Of a DNA stretch of 62,169 nucleotides, positions 35,391 through 42,853 are shown piece after piece. The stretch lies in contig NZ_RXNQ01000010.1 of NCBI RefSeq assembly GCF_004138205.1, positions 1 through 62,169 of the forward strand, in the 5' to 3' direction. The translations under genes were made by a program, and so were the position numbers. The stretch's first letter is position 1. The number at the start of each line of letters is the position of its first letter. Below the pieces are notes generated by a model. That model was not told the DNA's origin. It saw only the letters and a list, made by a program, of their open reading frames with translations, and ran no database searches. Source of the DNA: Pedobacter sp. SYP-B3415 (GTDB lineage Bacteria; Bacteroidota; Bacteroidia; Sphingobacteriales; Sphingobacteriaceae).

Positions 35391-36239
35391 CACTGGATTG
35401 CAAATCCGCCAGGAAAATGTCACTTTGGATTTAAAATCCAAAGCAACTGAGCACCGGGTTTCCAACCCGGGCAATATCGTGCGGATAAAATATCCGCTGC
35501 TCAGCTCACCCGGATTGCAAAATCCGGTAGGACTCTACGTCGATTTGGATTTTATAATCCAAAGCAACTGAGAACCGGGTTTCCAACCCGGACAAGATCG
35601 TGCGGATAAAATATCCGCCGCTCAGCCCACCCGGATTACAAATCCGGGAGGACTCGACGTCGCTTTGGATTTATAATCCAAAGCAACTGAGAACCGGGTT
35701 TCCAACCCGGCCCATATCGTGCGGATAAAATATCCGCCGCTCACCCCACCCGGATTGCAAGTCCGGGAGGACTCTACGTCGCTTTGGATTTATAATCCAA
35801 AGCAACTGAGCACCGGGTTTCCAACCCGGCCCATATCGTGCGGATAAAATATCCGCCGCTCACCCCCCCCCGAATGACAAATCCGGGAGGACTACGGCGA
35901 TTTGGATTTATAATCCAAAGCAACTGAGAACCGAGTTTCCAACCCGGACGATATCGTGCGGATAAAATATCCGCCGCTCACCCCCCCGGATTGCAAATCC
36001 GGGAAGACTCTACGTCGCTTTGGATTTATAATCCAAAGCAAATGAGCACCGGGTTTGCTAACCCGGCCAATATTATTCGGATAAAAGATCCGCTGCTCAG
36101 CCCACCCGGATTGCAAATCCGGGAGGACTACGTCAATTTGGATTTAAAATCCAAAGCAACTGAGCACCGGGTTTCCAACCCGGACAATATCGTGCGGATA
36201 AAATATCTGCCTCTCAACTTACCCGGATTACAAATCGGG
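35391..36239 (+). repeat. Compound hairpin repeat array 3 (no transposase)
   Basis: Seven hairpin-A starts occur at 35481, 35602, 35721, 35840, 35958, 36077 and 36194, with spacings 121, 119, 119, 118, 119 and 117. All units have the full A-B-C-D order and the same orientation as the RAYT-flanking arrays. The seventh A hairpin has a changed right arm (ATATCTGC), and the last unit ends after a shortened B. Compensatory-looking changes occur in some arms (for example GATTTGGATTTATAATCCAAAGC). The array lies between a leftward lipoprotein gene and a rightward small gene. Confidence 0.95.
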
Positions 36240-36341
36240 TCATTGCCTGTAATACGCATTTTAGTTGTAACAACGCGCCTGAATTTTCAAAAAATACAAA
36301 ACCCTTTCCCGCTCAGCTTGTTGCTATAAAAAAAGAACATT

Positions 36342-36515
36342 ATGGGACTTGTAAGAACAGCATTAATTGGCGCAGCGGTTTATGCCGCAGTAAAATATGT
36401 AACGAAAAAAGACGAATTCGGTCGCAGCAAACTTGACGAAATAAAAGACAAAGCGCCTGAATGGATGGAGAAAGCACGTGCTTTCAAAGACGATTACAGA
36501 ACGGAAATGCGCTAA
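36342..36515 (+). CDS. 57-residue YtxH-like small protein
   Basis: A short gene opening MGLVRTALIGAAVYAAVKYV, a glycine/alanine-rich hydrophobic helix, followed by a highly charged tail (KKDEFGRSK, EWMEKARAFKDD). This resembles small YtxH-type stress proteins with one membrane-associated helix. An A-rich stretch (AAAAAAAGAAC) precedes the ATG. A strong terminator starts 22 bases after its stop, which supports a real monocistronic transcript. The function is unknown. Confidence 0.72.
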   Translation: MGLVRTALIGAAVYAAVKYVTKKDEFGRSKLDEIKDKAPEWMEKARAFKDDYRTEMR

Positions 36516-36536
36516 ACCGCACCATCGTCTAAAAAG

Positions 36537-36569
36537 GAGCAGCCCGACACCCGGGCTGCTCTTTTTTTT
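36537..36569. terminator. Bidirectional terminator
   Basis: Arms GAGCAGCCCG (36537-36546) and CGGGCTGCTC (36552-36561) are followed by TTTTTTTT on the plus strand. On the minus strand the hairpin is followed by CTTTTTAG. It serves the small plus-strand gene and the convergent decarboxylase-family gene ending at 36571. Confidence 0.93.
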
Positions 36570-36570
36570 A

Positions 36571-37029
36571 TCAGCCATGCGCACCAACCTGGTAACTCCC
36601 TGCCTCGCGGCCGGTGGTTCTCACCAGGCGATTCCATGAATTAATCTGCATTACTGCCAGCGTTACAAGAGAGATTTCTTCTTTACTGAAATGCTGTTCA
36701 AGTTCTGCATAAACTGGTGATATGTCCGTATGCCCATCCAGCCTGGTCAGGAACTCCGCATGTGCCAGCGCGGCCCGTTCTGCCGGTGTGTAAAATGAGG
36801 CTTCGCGCCAGGCGGGCAAAGCTATCAGCCGCTGCATGGTTTCACCTGCACTTACAGCTTCTTTTGAATGCATGTCCAGACAAAAGCCGCAACTGTTCAG
36901 TTGGGAAACACGCATGTTGATCAGATTGACCAATGTTTTGCTCAAGCCGCTTTTGTTCAGGAAACTCTGTGTGGCATACAAGGCCTGCATCATACCATCA
37001 GGCAATTCATCGTTTTTTATTCTTTCCAT
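36571..37029 (-). CDS. Carboxymuconolactone decarboxylase/AhpD-family protein
   Basis: A 152-residue helical protein with the redox motif C-G-F-C-x-x-x-H (NSCGFCLDMHSKEA). This is the AhpD-type CxxC-H active site of alkylhydroperoxidase-like CMD proteins. The C-terminal part has the usual ISLVTLAVMQINSWNRL helix. It probably acts in peroxide or thiol redox defence. It is followed upstream by an ECF41-type sigma gene on the same strand (66-base gap), a pairing known in many bacteria, where the sigma factor controls the CMD gene. Confidence 0.9.
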   Translation of the reverse strand: MERIKNDELPDGMMQALYATQSFLNKSGLSKTLVNLINMRVSQLNSCGFCLDMHSKEAVSAGETMQRLIALPAWREASFYTPAERAALAHAEFLTRLDGHTDISPVYAELEQHFSKEEISLVTLAVMQINSWNRLVRTTGREAGSYQVGAHG

Positions 37030-37095
37030 TTTTAAATGTTTATATACACGCAGGACTGTAAACAGAGGCCTGATGTGACAAAAAAAAATAAAAAA

Positions 37096-37974
37096 TCAGA
37101 AAGAAATTTTCAGCAGCTTATCCGGGTTTCGTATTATATATATCCGGCTGATACGGCCCGCCTCGATGGTAAGGATCTGACATTTGATGAGTTGGCCTTC
37201 AGAGAGATATAGCAGTGCAGGTGAACCATTCACAAAAGACGTTCTGAGCTCACAGTGCAGCGCAAACTTTTTGTAGATTCCAAAAAGCAATGCAGTGACG
37301 CGGGCCACACCAATCACAGGGTTTAAGGCCGCTGCAGCTTTGCCACCGCCGTCAGAAATAACGATGATATCTTCGAGCAAAAGTTTCTCAAGTGCCGCAG
37401 TGTTCCCACTCTGCATGACATCAAGGTAGCGCGACAGAAAAGTGCCCGACGCCATTCTTTCATCCTCGCGCTGCACACTTGCAAGCTGCTTACGCGCCCT
37501 GCTGAGCAACTGACGTGACAGGGCAGCATTACAATCCAGCACCGCTGCTATCTCTTCATGACTATATGAAAACGCCTCTTTAAGAATAAAAACTGCCCGT
37601 TGCCGCGGATCCAGATGCTCCAGTAAAACCATGAGCGCATATGAAAACTTTTCTTTGCTCAGCAACCGCCTATCTGCTGTATCATCTGCAAACGGTTCGG
37701 GCAGCCAGGTACCCGGATAACTTTCGACTCTCTTAATTAAAGCCTTTTTCCGGTCGATCGCCCGGTTGATCACACTCCTGATCAGATAGGCACGGAGGTC
37801 GTCTACACCGGTCAGATCCCGATCCAGAAGGTATAGGAACAGGTCCTGAACAACGTCTTCTGCTTCGGCTACCGAGCCGCAGATACCATACGCATATCTG
37901 ATCAAAACCGGGCGCAGCAGTTCCTGCAAAGGCAAATGATATGGCAGGTCTTTTTTCTCGGGCATTTCGGGCAT
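37096..37974 (-). CDS. ECF41-type sigma factor with SnoaL-like C-terminal domain
   Basis: A 292-residue sigma factor. Region 2 has AYGICGSVAEAEDVVQDLFLYL and LRAYLIRSVINRAIDRKKA. Region 4 has LDPRQRAVFILKEAFSYSHEEIAAVLD. A SnoaL/NTF2-like domain (about 170-290) holds the DGGGK motif that ECF41 proteins use for self-regulation. There is no separate anti-sigma gene. It is followed by the CMD gene, its classic target. Confidence 0.9.
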   Translation of the reverse strand: MPEMPEKKDLPYHLPLQELLRPVLIRYAYGICGSVAEAEDVVQDLFLYLLDRDLTGVDDLRAYLIRSVINRAIDRKKALIKRVESYPGTWLPEPFADDTADRRLLSKEKFSYALMVLLEHLDPRQRAVFILKEAFSYSHEEIAAVLDCNAALSRQLLSRARKQLASVQREDERMASGTFLSRYLDVMQSGNTAALEKLLLEDIIVISDGGGKAAAALNPVIGVARVTALLFGIYKKFALHCELRTSFVNGSPALLYLSEGQLIKCQILTIEAGRISRIYIIRNPDKLLKISF

Positions 37975-38045
37975 CTTCAGACCAGGACTTATTTATGCGG
38001 CCTTTCAGCTGTATTTTCAGGCATGTTGTTTGCCTATTGTCCGGC

Positions 38046-38216
38046 ATGGCAAAGAAAAAGAAAAAGAGCCGTAAAAACAGGCTCGGCGTAAAAAACTCAC
38101 TGGTAAACAATATAAATGCCCGGAAGAAAAAGGGCATCAGCCGTTCAAAACGAAAAAAAACGGTTAAACGATCAGACTACAAAAAACTTAAAAAAGGGTG
38201 GAAAAAGGATGATTAG
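38046..38216 (+). CDS. 56-residue very basic protein
   Basis: From ATG 38046 (MAKKKKKSRKNRLG) the protein is almost half Lys/Arg, with the segments VKNSLVNNINARKKKG and KRSDYKKLKKGWKKDD. Such small basic proteins occur widely in Bacteroidota and may bind nucleic acid or ribosomes; the role is not established. The frame is open upstream but that part is antisense to the sigma gene. The gene ends 2 bases before the convergent SnoaL-like gene. Confidence 0.6.
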   Translation: MAKKKKKSRKNRLGVKNSLVNNINARKKKGISRSKRKKTVKRSDYKKLKKGWKKDD

Positions 38217-38217
38217 A

Positions 38218-38568
38218 TCAGTCCAGAAAAGGTCGCGGATCAAATACAACACGTAAGGACGTCACCTTGCCACCTTCAACACGATACCATCCGGTACCAA
38301 AAACGCGTTTTCCGGCCATTTCCAAATTATAAAAGAGGCATACGTCATCGCCATCAGCAAAAACTTTCTCGATCTCATATTTAAGTTTCATCTGCTTCAT
38401 GTCGCTGAAATAGGCATCTGCTCCATCTCTTTTACCAAGCACACCTTCAAAAGTCAGTTTGTCATCGGCATAACTGCGTGCGCGCTCAAAATCTTCGCTG
38501 TTTATAGCCTGTACCAACGCCAGTACAACGGCCCGGGCACGGCCTTCAGAAATTTCGTCAGGATTCAT
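38218..38568 (-). CDS. SnoaL-like (NTF2-fold) protein
   Basis: A 116-residue cytoplasmic protein with the SnoaL pattern. An N-terminal helix (ALVQAINSEDFERARSYADD) is followed by strands LTFEGVLGKRDGADAY and a C-terminal pair (KRVFGTGWYRVEGGKVTSLRVVFDPRPF). These cone-shaped folds bind small hydrophobic ligands or act as isomerases and cyclases. There is no catalytic clue here. It lies 47 bases downstream of the GH88 gene on the same strand and might be a minor member of that transcript. Confidence 0.8.
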   Translation of the reverse strand: MNPDEISEGRARAVVLALVQAINSEDFERARSYADDKLTFEGVLGKRDGADAYFSDMKQMKLKYEIEKVFADGDDVCLFYNLEMAGKRVFGTGWYRVEGGKVTSLRVVFDPRPFLD

Positions 38569-38615
38569 ATTAAAAATCTTTGATCACCGTACTAACAGCT
38601 GTTCGGGATTTTTGT

Positions 38616-39788
38616 TCAGCTTTTCTTCAGGCGGATCAGCGCTTCGACAAAATAATAGTCGGCATAACTCAACGGAACATCGACCTCCGACTTGGCTGGA
38701 AGATGACCAACGCTATGTTTCAGGAGAAAACCCGCGTTCGTTCCCGGAGCAGCCAGGTAATCATTAGAAGATAAACGCATCAGCATACTGGCAGCGGTTT
38801 GTTTGTACCAGGCTGACCGGGCCGGCACGTACCCTGCCAGTTCCAGCAACGCCGAGGCCGTAATCGCTGCAGCAGAGGCATCGCGCAAAGCGTTAGGGAT
38901 TCCCGGTGCATTAAAGTCCCAATAAGGAACTTTATCAGCAGGAAAATTAGCGTGCTTCAGCATAAAATCTGCTATAGCTTCAGCCTGGGCAAGATACTTT
39001 TGATCTTTGGTTTCTCTGAACATAACGGTAAAACCGTATAGCCCCCAGGCCTGGCCCCTGCTCCAGGCAGACTCGTTGGCAGCGCCCTGAGCCGTACGCT
39101 TTTGTTTTGGCTGGCCGGTTTTGGCATCATAGTTTATGACATGATATGAGCTGTGATCTGGCCTGAAATGGTGTTTCATCGTCGTATTGGCATGTATCAG
39201 CGCGATCTCCCTGAAGCGCGGGTCACCGCTTTCGCGGGATGCCCAGAACAACAACTCCAGATTCATCATGTTATCGATGATGACCAGAAAGTCTGAAGGG
39301 TTTTTTGAATCCCAGGACTTGATGCAGCCGATGGTGGGGTTAAAACGGGTTGACAGCGATTTGGCGCTGTTCAGTAAGATCTGTTTGTACGCATCATCCG
39401 GATTCAGGCGATTGGCATTTCCGAAGCTGCAGAACATCATGAAACCGAGGTCATGCGTCGCTGTATTGTATTGCTCCTTTTCCAAAGATTTGAGGCGCCT
39501 TAGAGCTTCTGATTTTAAAGATCCATCTTTAGTCTGTTCATACAGATATAACAGCGTTCCCGGATAAAAGCCGCTGCACCACCATTCTGAACCGCTGGTC
39601 TCAAGCTTCCCATCTGCGGTGGTGCTCTTTGGAAAGCGACCTGCAGGTGTGGTTGCGGCAAGAACTTTATACTGTTCCGCTGCGCGTGATAGAATGTCAG
39701 TTGTGTTGATGCCTGACGTGTGGCGACGGCCTGCGCACCCTGCACTAAGCAAAATGCCTAGGGCAGCAATTAAAAGTCTGATTTTCAT
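38616..39788 (-). CDS. GH88 unsaturated glucuronyl/galacturonyl hydrolase
   Basis: A 390-residue lipoprotein (LLSAGC18AG). The (alpha/alpha)6 fold has the two conserved Asp regions HDLGFMMFCSFG and VIIDNMMNLELLFWAS, and the WSRGQAWGLYGF and DFNAPGIPNALRDASAAAI motifs of GH88. Such enzymes take the 4,5-unsaturated uronic acid off fragments made by polysaccharide lyases. No lyase gene is adjacent. Two identical palindromes upstream (39840 and 39907) suggest control by a LacI-type regulator encoded elsewhere. Confidence 0.93.
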   Translation of the reverse strand: MKIRLLIAALGILLSAGCAGRRHTSGINTTDILSRAAEQYKVLAATTPAGRFPKSTTADGKLETSGSEWWCSGFYPGTLLYLYEQTKDGSLKSEALRRLKSLEKEQYNTATHDLGFMMFCSFGNANRLNPDDAYKQILLNSAKSLSTRFNPTIGCIKSWDSKNPSDFLVIIDNMMNLELLFWASRESGDPRFREIALIHANTTMKHHFRPDHSSYHVINYDAKTGQPKQKRTAQGAANESAWSRGQAWGLYGFTVMFRETKDQKYLAQAEAIADFMLKHANFPADKVPYWDFNAPGIPNALRDASAAAITASALLELAGYVPARSAWYKQTAASMLMRLSSNDYLAAPGTNAGFLLKHSVGHLPAKSEVDVPLSYADYYFVEALIRLKKS

Positions 39789-39839
39789 TATCGGTTATAT
39801 CTGGTACTCCGTTGGTACGGGATAACTAAGATATGTAAT

Positions 39840-39918
39840 GAAATCGATTTCTAAAAGGCATGGTTTTGCGCTCCGTTAGAACTAAAAAACAGTTCCGATC
39901 AATAATGAAATCGATTTC
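39840..39918. promoter_or_regulatory. Two GAAATCGATTTC palindromes (LacI-type operator pair)
   Basis: The 12-base perfect palindrome GAAATCGATTTC occurs at 39840-39851 and 39907-39918, 67 bases apart. The downstream copy extends to 14 bases (TGAAATCGATTTCA). Both lie upstream of the leftward GH88 gene and after the YeiH gene. The A/T-rich arms around a central CG are typical of LacI-family operators. The pairing would allow looping or cooperative binding. Confidence 0.75.
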
Positions 39919-39942
39919 AGAACAGGCCGGTCATCGTTCATC

Positions 39943-41205
39943 TTAGCTGAATAAAAGAAAGGCCACCACCAACGTAACCACGACATTAAATCCCTGGGCG
40001 ATCAGGAATGCGTAAAGCGGTTTTCTGCTGTTTTGAGCAAAAAGTTCCCTGAAATTGGTTTCAAGGCCAATGCTGGTAAAGGCCAGCGCAAACCAAAGGC
40101 CTTGTAAATTTTTCAGGCTGCCTTTGACCAGGCTATTGGTTTCAGGGCTGATAACAAACGAGAACAATAGAGAGGCCGCCATGAACCCCAGCACGAATTT
40201 TGGGAACCGTTCCCAGATGACGCGCAATGTAGGTTTCTCAGTCTGCGCCGCGCCTTCAGCCTGTTTGTTGTAGGTCCAGTAGATGGAAATAGCAAAAGCT
40301 GCCAGTCCCAAAAGCACGTTTTGAGAAAATTTCACAATCGTGCTGATTTTCAACGCTTCTTCGCCAACCAGTGTACCAGATGCAACGACTGCTCCCGTCG
40401 TATCAATACTGCCGCCAAGCCAGGCACCTGTAACCGCCTGCGGGAAATTGAACCAGGCGGCAACATATGGCATAAAGATCATCATGGGGATGGCAGTAAT
40501 CAGCACCATACTGATCACATAACTCAACTTCTTTGAATCGCCTTTTATTGCGCCCGAGGTAGCTATAGCCGCAGACACGCCACAAATTGATACCGCGCTG
40601 GAAATCATCATGCTCATTTCCTGGTCAACCTTCAGCTTTTTACAGACCCAGAAGGCAAAGTACCAGACAGACAGGACAACCACGAGCGCCTGCAGGAGCC
40701 CGAGCGACCCAGCTTTTAATATGTCTGAAAAAATAACGCCGGTTCCTAATAAAACCAGTCCGATTTTTACATACAACTCAGTAGAAAGAGCCGCTTTGAA
40801 CCAGGCCGGGAGCCGAAACAGATTCCCGATCAGCAAACCGATAACCAGGCTGAAAATAACGGCTTCGAGGTTTAATGCTTTCACACCGCTGTTGCCGCTC
40901 AGTATAAGGGCCGCAACAGTTAGCAGGTAAACGAGCGGGAAAGTGCGGAGCGTTCCTCCGATGCCTTTGCCGCAAAGCAAACTACCGGCAAGCGCCAGCG
41001 GTAAAACAAATAAAAACTGTATACCGATTGTAGCCAGGTTGGAGGCCGATAATACTTTATTGGTCAGGTCACTGCCATTACTCCAGGAGAATGACGGAAC
41101 CGCGAGGATCAAACCCCCAACGGATAATGCGATGATGATGGCACCGAGAATAACAACAACCCAATCCTCGTGTACACTAAATAGTTTTTTTTCTTTTGTC
41201 TGCAT
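39943..41205 (-). CDS. YeiH-family putative sulfate exporter
   Basis: About 420 residues from the ATG at 41205 (MQTKEKKLFSVHEDW). It has about ten membrane segments, with the family landmarks LVLLGTGVIFSDILKAGS, SAVSICGVSAAIATSGAIKG and WLGGSIDTTGAVVASG. The family (PF03601) is annotated as putative sulfate or cysteine-related exporters. The frame is open for another 64 codons upstream, but this part is antisense or overlapping DNA of the next gene. The oxidoreductase gene ends 17 bases upstream on the same strand, so a two-gene operon is likely. Confidence 0.88.
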   Translation of the reverse strand: MQTKEKKLFSVHEDWVVVILGAIIIALSVGGLILAVPSFSWSNGSDLTNKVLSASNLATIGIQFLFVLPLALAGSLLCGKGIGGTLRTFPLVYLLTVAALILSGNSGVKALNLEAVIFSLVIGLLIGNLFRLPAWFKAALSTELYVKIGLVLLGTGVIFSDILKAGSLGLLQALVVVLSVWYFAFWVCKKLKVDQEMSMMISSAVSICGVSAAIATSGAIKGDSKKLSYVISMVLITAIPMMIFMPYVAAWFNFPQAVTGAWLGGSIDTTGAVVASGTLVGEEALKISTIVKFSQNVLLGLAAFAISIYWTYNKQAEGAAQTEKPTLRVIWERFPKFVLGFMAASLLFSFVISPETNSLVKGSLKNLQGLWFALAFTSIGLETNFRELFAQNSRKPLYAFLIAQGFNVVVTLVVAFLLFS

Positions 41206-41222
41206 GTGCTGGTTTATACTGA

Positions 41223-42644
41223 TTAAAACAAGTCTTTTAAAGCGGTTTGCGCAGCATGGTAACCACACATTCCATGAACGCCTCCGCCGGGCGGAGTGGC
41301 TGAGGAACAAATATAGAGACCTTTGGCAGATGTACGGTACGGATTCAGCCTGGGAACCGGCCGTGTAAACAACTGGAAGATGTCCTGCACACCGCAATTA
41401 ATGTCACCGCCCACGTAATTCGGATTATAAGCCTGCATCTGCAAAGCGTTCAGTGTATGCCGCCCGTTGATTATCTTCTTAAAGCCCGGAGCAAATCTTT
41501 CCACCTGATTCTCTATGGCAGTGGTCTGGTCTGCGGCAGAACCCTGAGGTACGTGACAATAAGCCCAGGCGGTATGTTTTCCTGCCGGCGCACGCGATGG
41601 ATCAAAAATGCTTGGCTGGGCAAGCAGCACAAAGGGGCGGGCTGGCATGCGGCCCGCAGCTGTTTCCTTTTCAGCCAAAGCAATCTCAGCCAGCGTACCG
41701 CCAAGATGCACCGTTCCCGCCCTGCGGCTTTCTGCACTTGAAAAAGGAATCGGCTGGTCTAGTGCCCAGTCAATCTTAAAAACGCCCATCCCATAACGGT
41801 ACCTGCCCAGTTGATGCCTGTATGCGGGCGACAAGGCCGCGCCTGCAATGCTGAGCAGTTGTTTCGGACTTACATCTAGCAACACCGCCCGGGAAGAAGG
41901 AAGCTCATCAATCGCCTTGACAAAAGTACCGCAGCTAAGCTCGCCCCCGAGCGCTACGAAATACGCCGTCAGGGCACTGGCTATAGCTTGCGAGCCACCC
42001 AAAGGAATTGGCCAGCCCTGCGCATGACCCGCCGCCAGAAGCACGAGCGCAATGGCAGAGGTGCCAAGGTTAGTGAACGGTTGCATGGCGTGTGCAGCCA
42101 TGCCGGCCCAGAGTGCTTTGGCCGCCGTACCCCGAAATCTTCGTGCTGTGTAAGCAGCTCCCGGCAAACCTTTTATTCCAAAACGCGCCAGGGACAAAGG
42201 GCGTGACGGGAAGCGCAGCGGGCCAAGGAGATCGTTTTTAAGATCTGACCAGTCGCGGACAACAGAGCTGACAAGGTTTGTATAACCTTTACTGTCCGTC
42301 CCCAGATTTTCTGCTGTTGATTCTATACTGGTGAATAAAAGTCCTGCCGTGCCGTCGTCAAGCGGATGCGCCGCCTGAACTTCCGGCTGCACGAACCGCA
42401 GCCCGTAATCTGCCAGCGGCAAACCTGAAAAAAACGGTGATGCAAGTGCCATCGGGTGTACTGCTGAACATATGTCGTGCATGTAACCGGGATGTGTCAA
42501 CGCGGCTGTCCGCATTCCTCCCCCCGGCGTGTCACGTCCCTCTACCAGCAGAACCGATAAGCCGTGCTGCTGCAGGCGGATTGCCGCCGCAAGCCCGTTC
42601 GGTCCGGAACCCACCACAACTGCATCATAAAAATCTTTCGTCAA
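41223..42644 (-). CDS. FAD-dependent oxidoreductase, phytoene-desaturase/PYROXD2-like
   Basis: A 473-residue flavoprotein. The N-terminal dinucleotide motif is VVVGSGPNGLAAAIRL (GSGPNG 12-17), followed by LLVEGRDTPGGGMRTAALT. The C-terminal FAD signature is LYICSSATPPGGGVHGMCGYHAA. The length and the ends match the carotenoid-desaturase-like NAD(P)/FAD oxidoreductases often called PYROXD2-like. No carotenoid genes are nearby. Linkage to the YeiH gene is close but functionally unexplained. Confidence 0.87.
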   Translation of the reverse strand: MTKDFYDAVVVGSGPNGLAAAIRLQQHGLSVLLVEGRDTPGGGMRTAALTHPGYMHDICSAVHPMALASPFFSGLPLADYGLRFVQPEVQAAHPLDDGTAGLLFTSIESTAENLGTDSKGYTNLVSSVVRDWSDLKNDLLGPLRFPSRPLSLARFGIKGLPGAAYTARRFRGTAAKALWAGMAAHAMQPFTNLGTSAIALVLLAAGHAQGWPIPLGGSQAIASALTAYFVALGGELSCGTFVKAIDELPSSRAVLLDVSPKQLLSIAGAALSPAYRHQLGRYRYGMGVFKIDWALDQPIPFSSAESRRAGTVHLGGTLAEIALAEKETAAGRMPARPFVLLAQPSIFDPSRAPAGKHTAWAYCHVPQGSAADQTTAIENQVERFAPGFKKIINGRHTLNALQMQAYNPNYVGGDINCGVQDIFQLFTRPVPRLNPYRTSAKGLYICSSATPPGGGVHGMCGYHAAQTALKDLF

Positions 42645-42786
42645 AACCGGCTTTTAAAGTTGATCCCTCTAAGTTACAATGATACTGGCATCAAAATAGT
42701 CAATCTGAGCATAAAGGGCCTTTTGATGGCAGAACTAGGTTAAGCAGCCGCCGCTTTCAGCTGATTTACTTGCGGAACTGCTATCG

Positions 42787-42821
42787 GGAAGAGGGTTAAA
42801 CCGGCGGCCGCCCCCTCTTCC
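42787..42821. terminator. Hairpin after the GH2 gene
   Basis: Perfect 9-base arms GGAAGAGGG and CCCTCTTCC enclose a GC-rich loop (CCGGCGGCCGCC) that can itself fold. It lies 33 bases past the GH2 stop. No T-run follows on the minus strand, so it may stabilise the transcript end or act as a weak terminator. Confidence 0.4.
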
Positions 42822-42853
42822 TTCGGCAGAAGCTCTGTCGTTAAATGTCAACT

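Noticed and set aside
35391..36239. Regular repeats suggesting a CRISPR array
   Set aside because: The whole 119-base unit is repeated, including what would be spacers. There are four different palindromes per unit and no cas genes nearby, so it is a compound REP-type array.
41206..41397. 64-codon N-terminal extension of the YeiH protein
   Set aside because: It overlaps the upstream oxidoreductase gene in another frame and is not membrane-protein-like. MQTKEKK at 41205 is the natural start.
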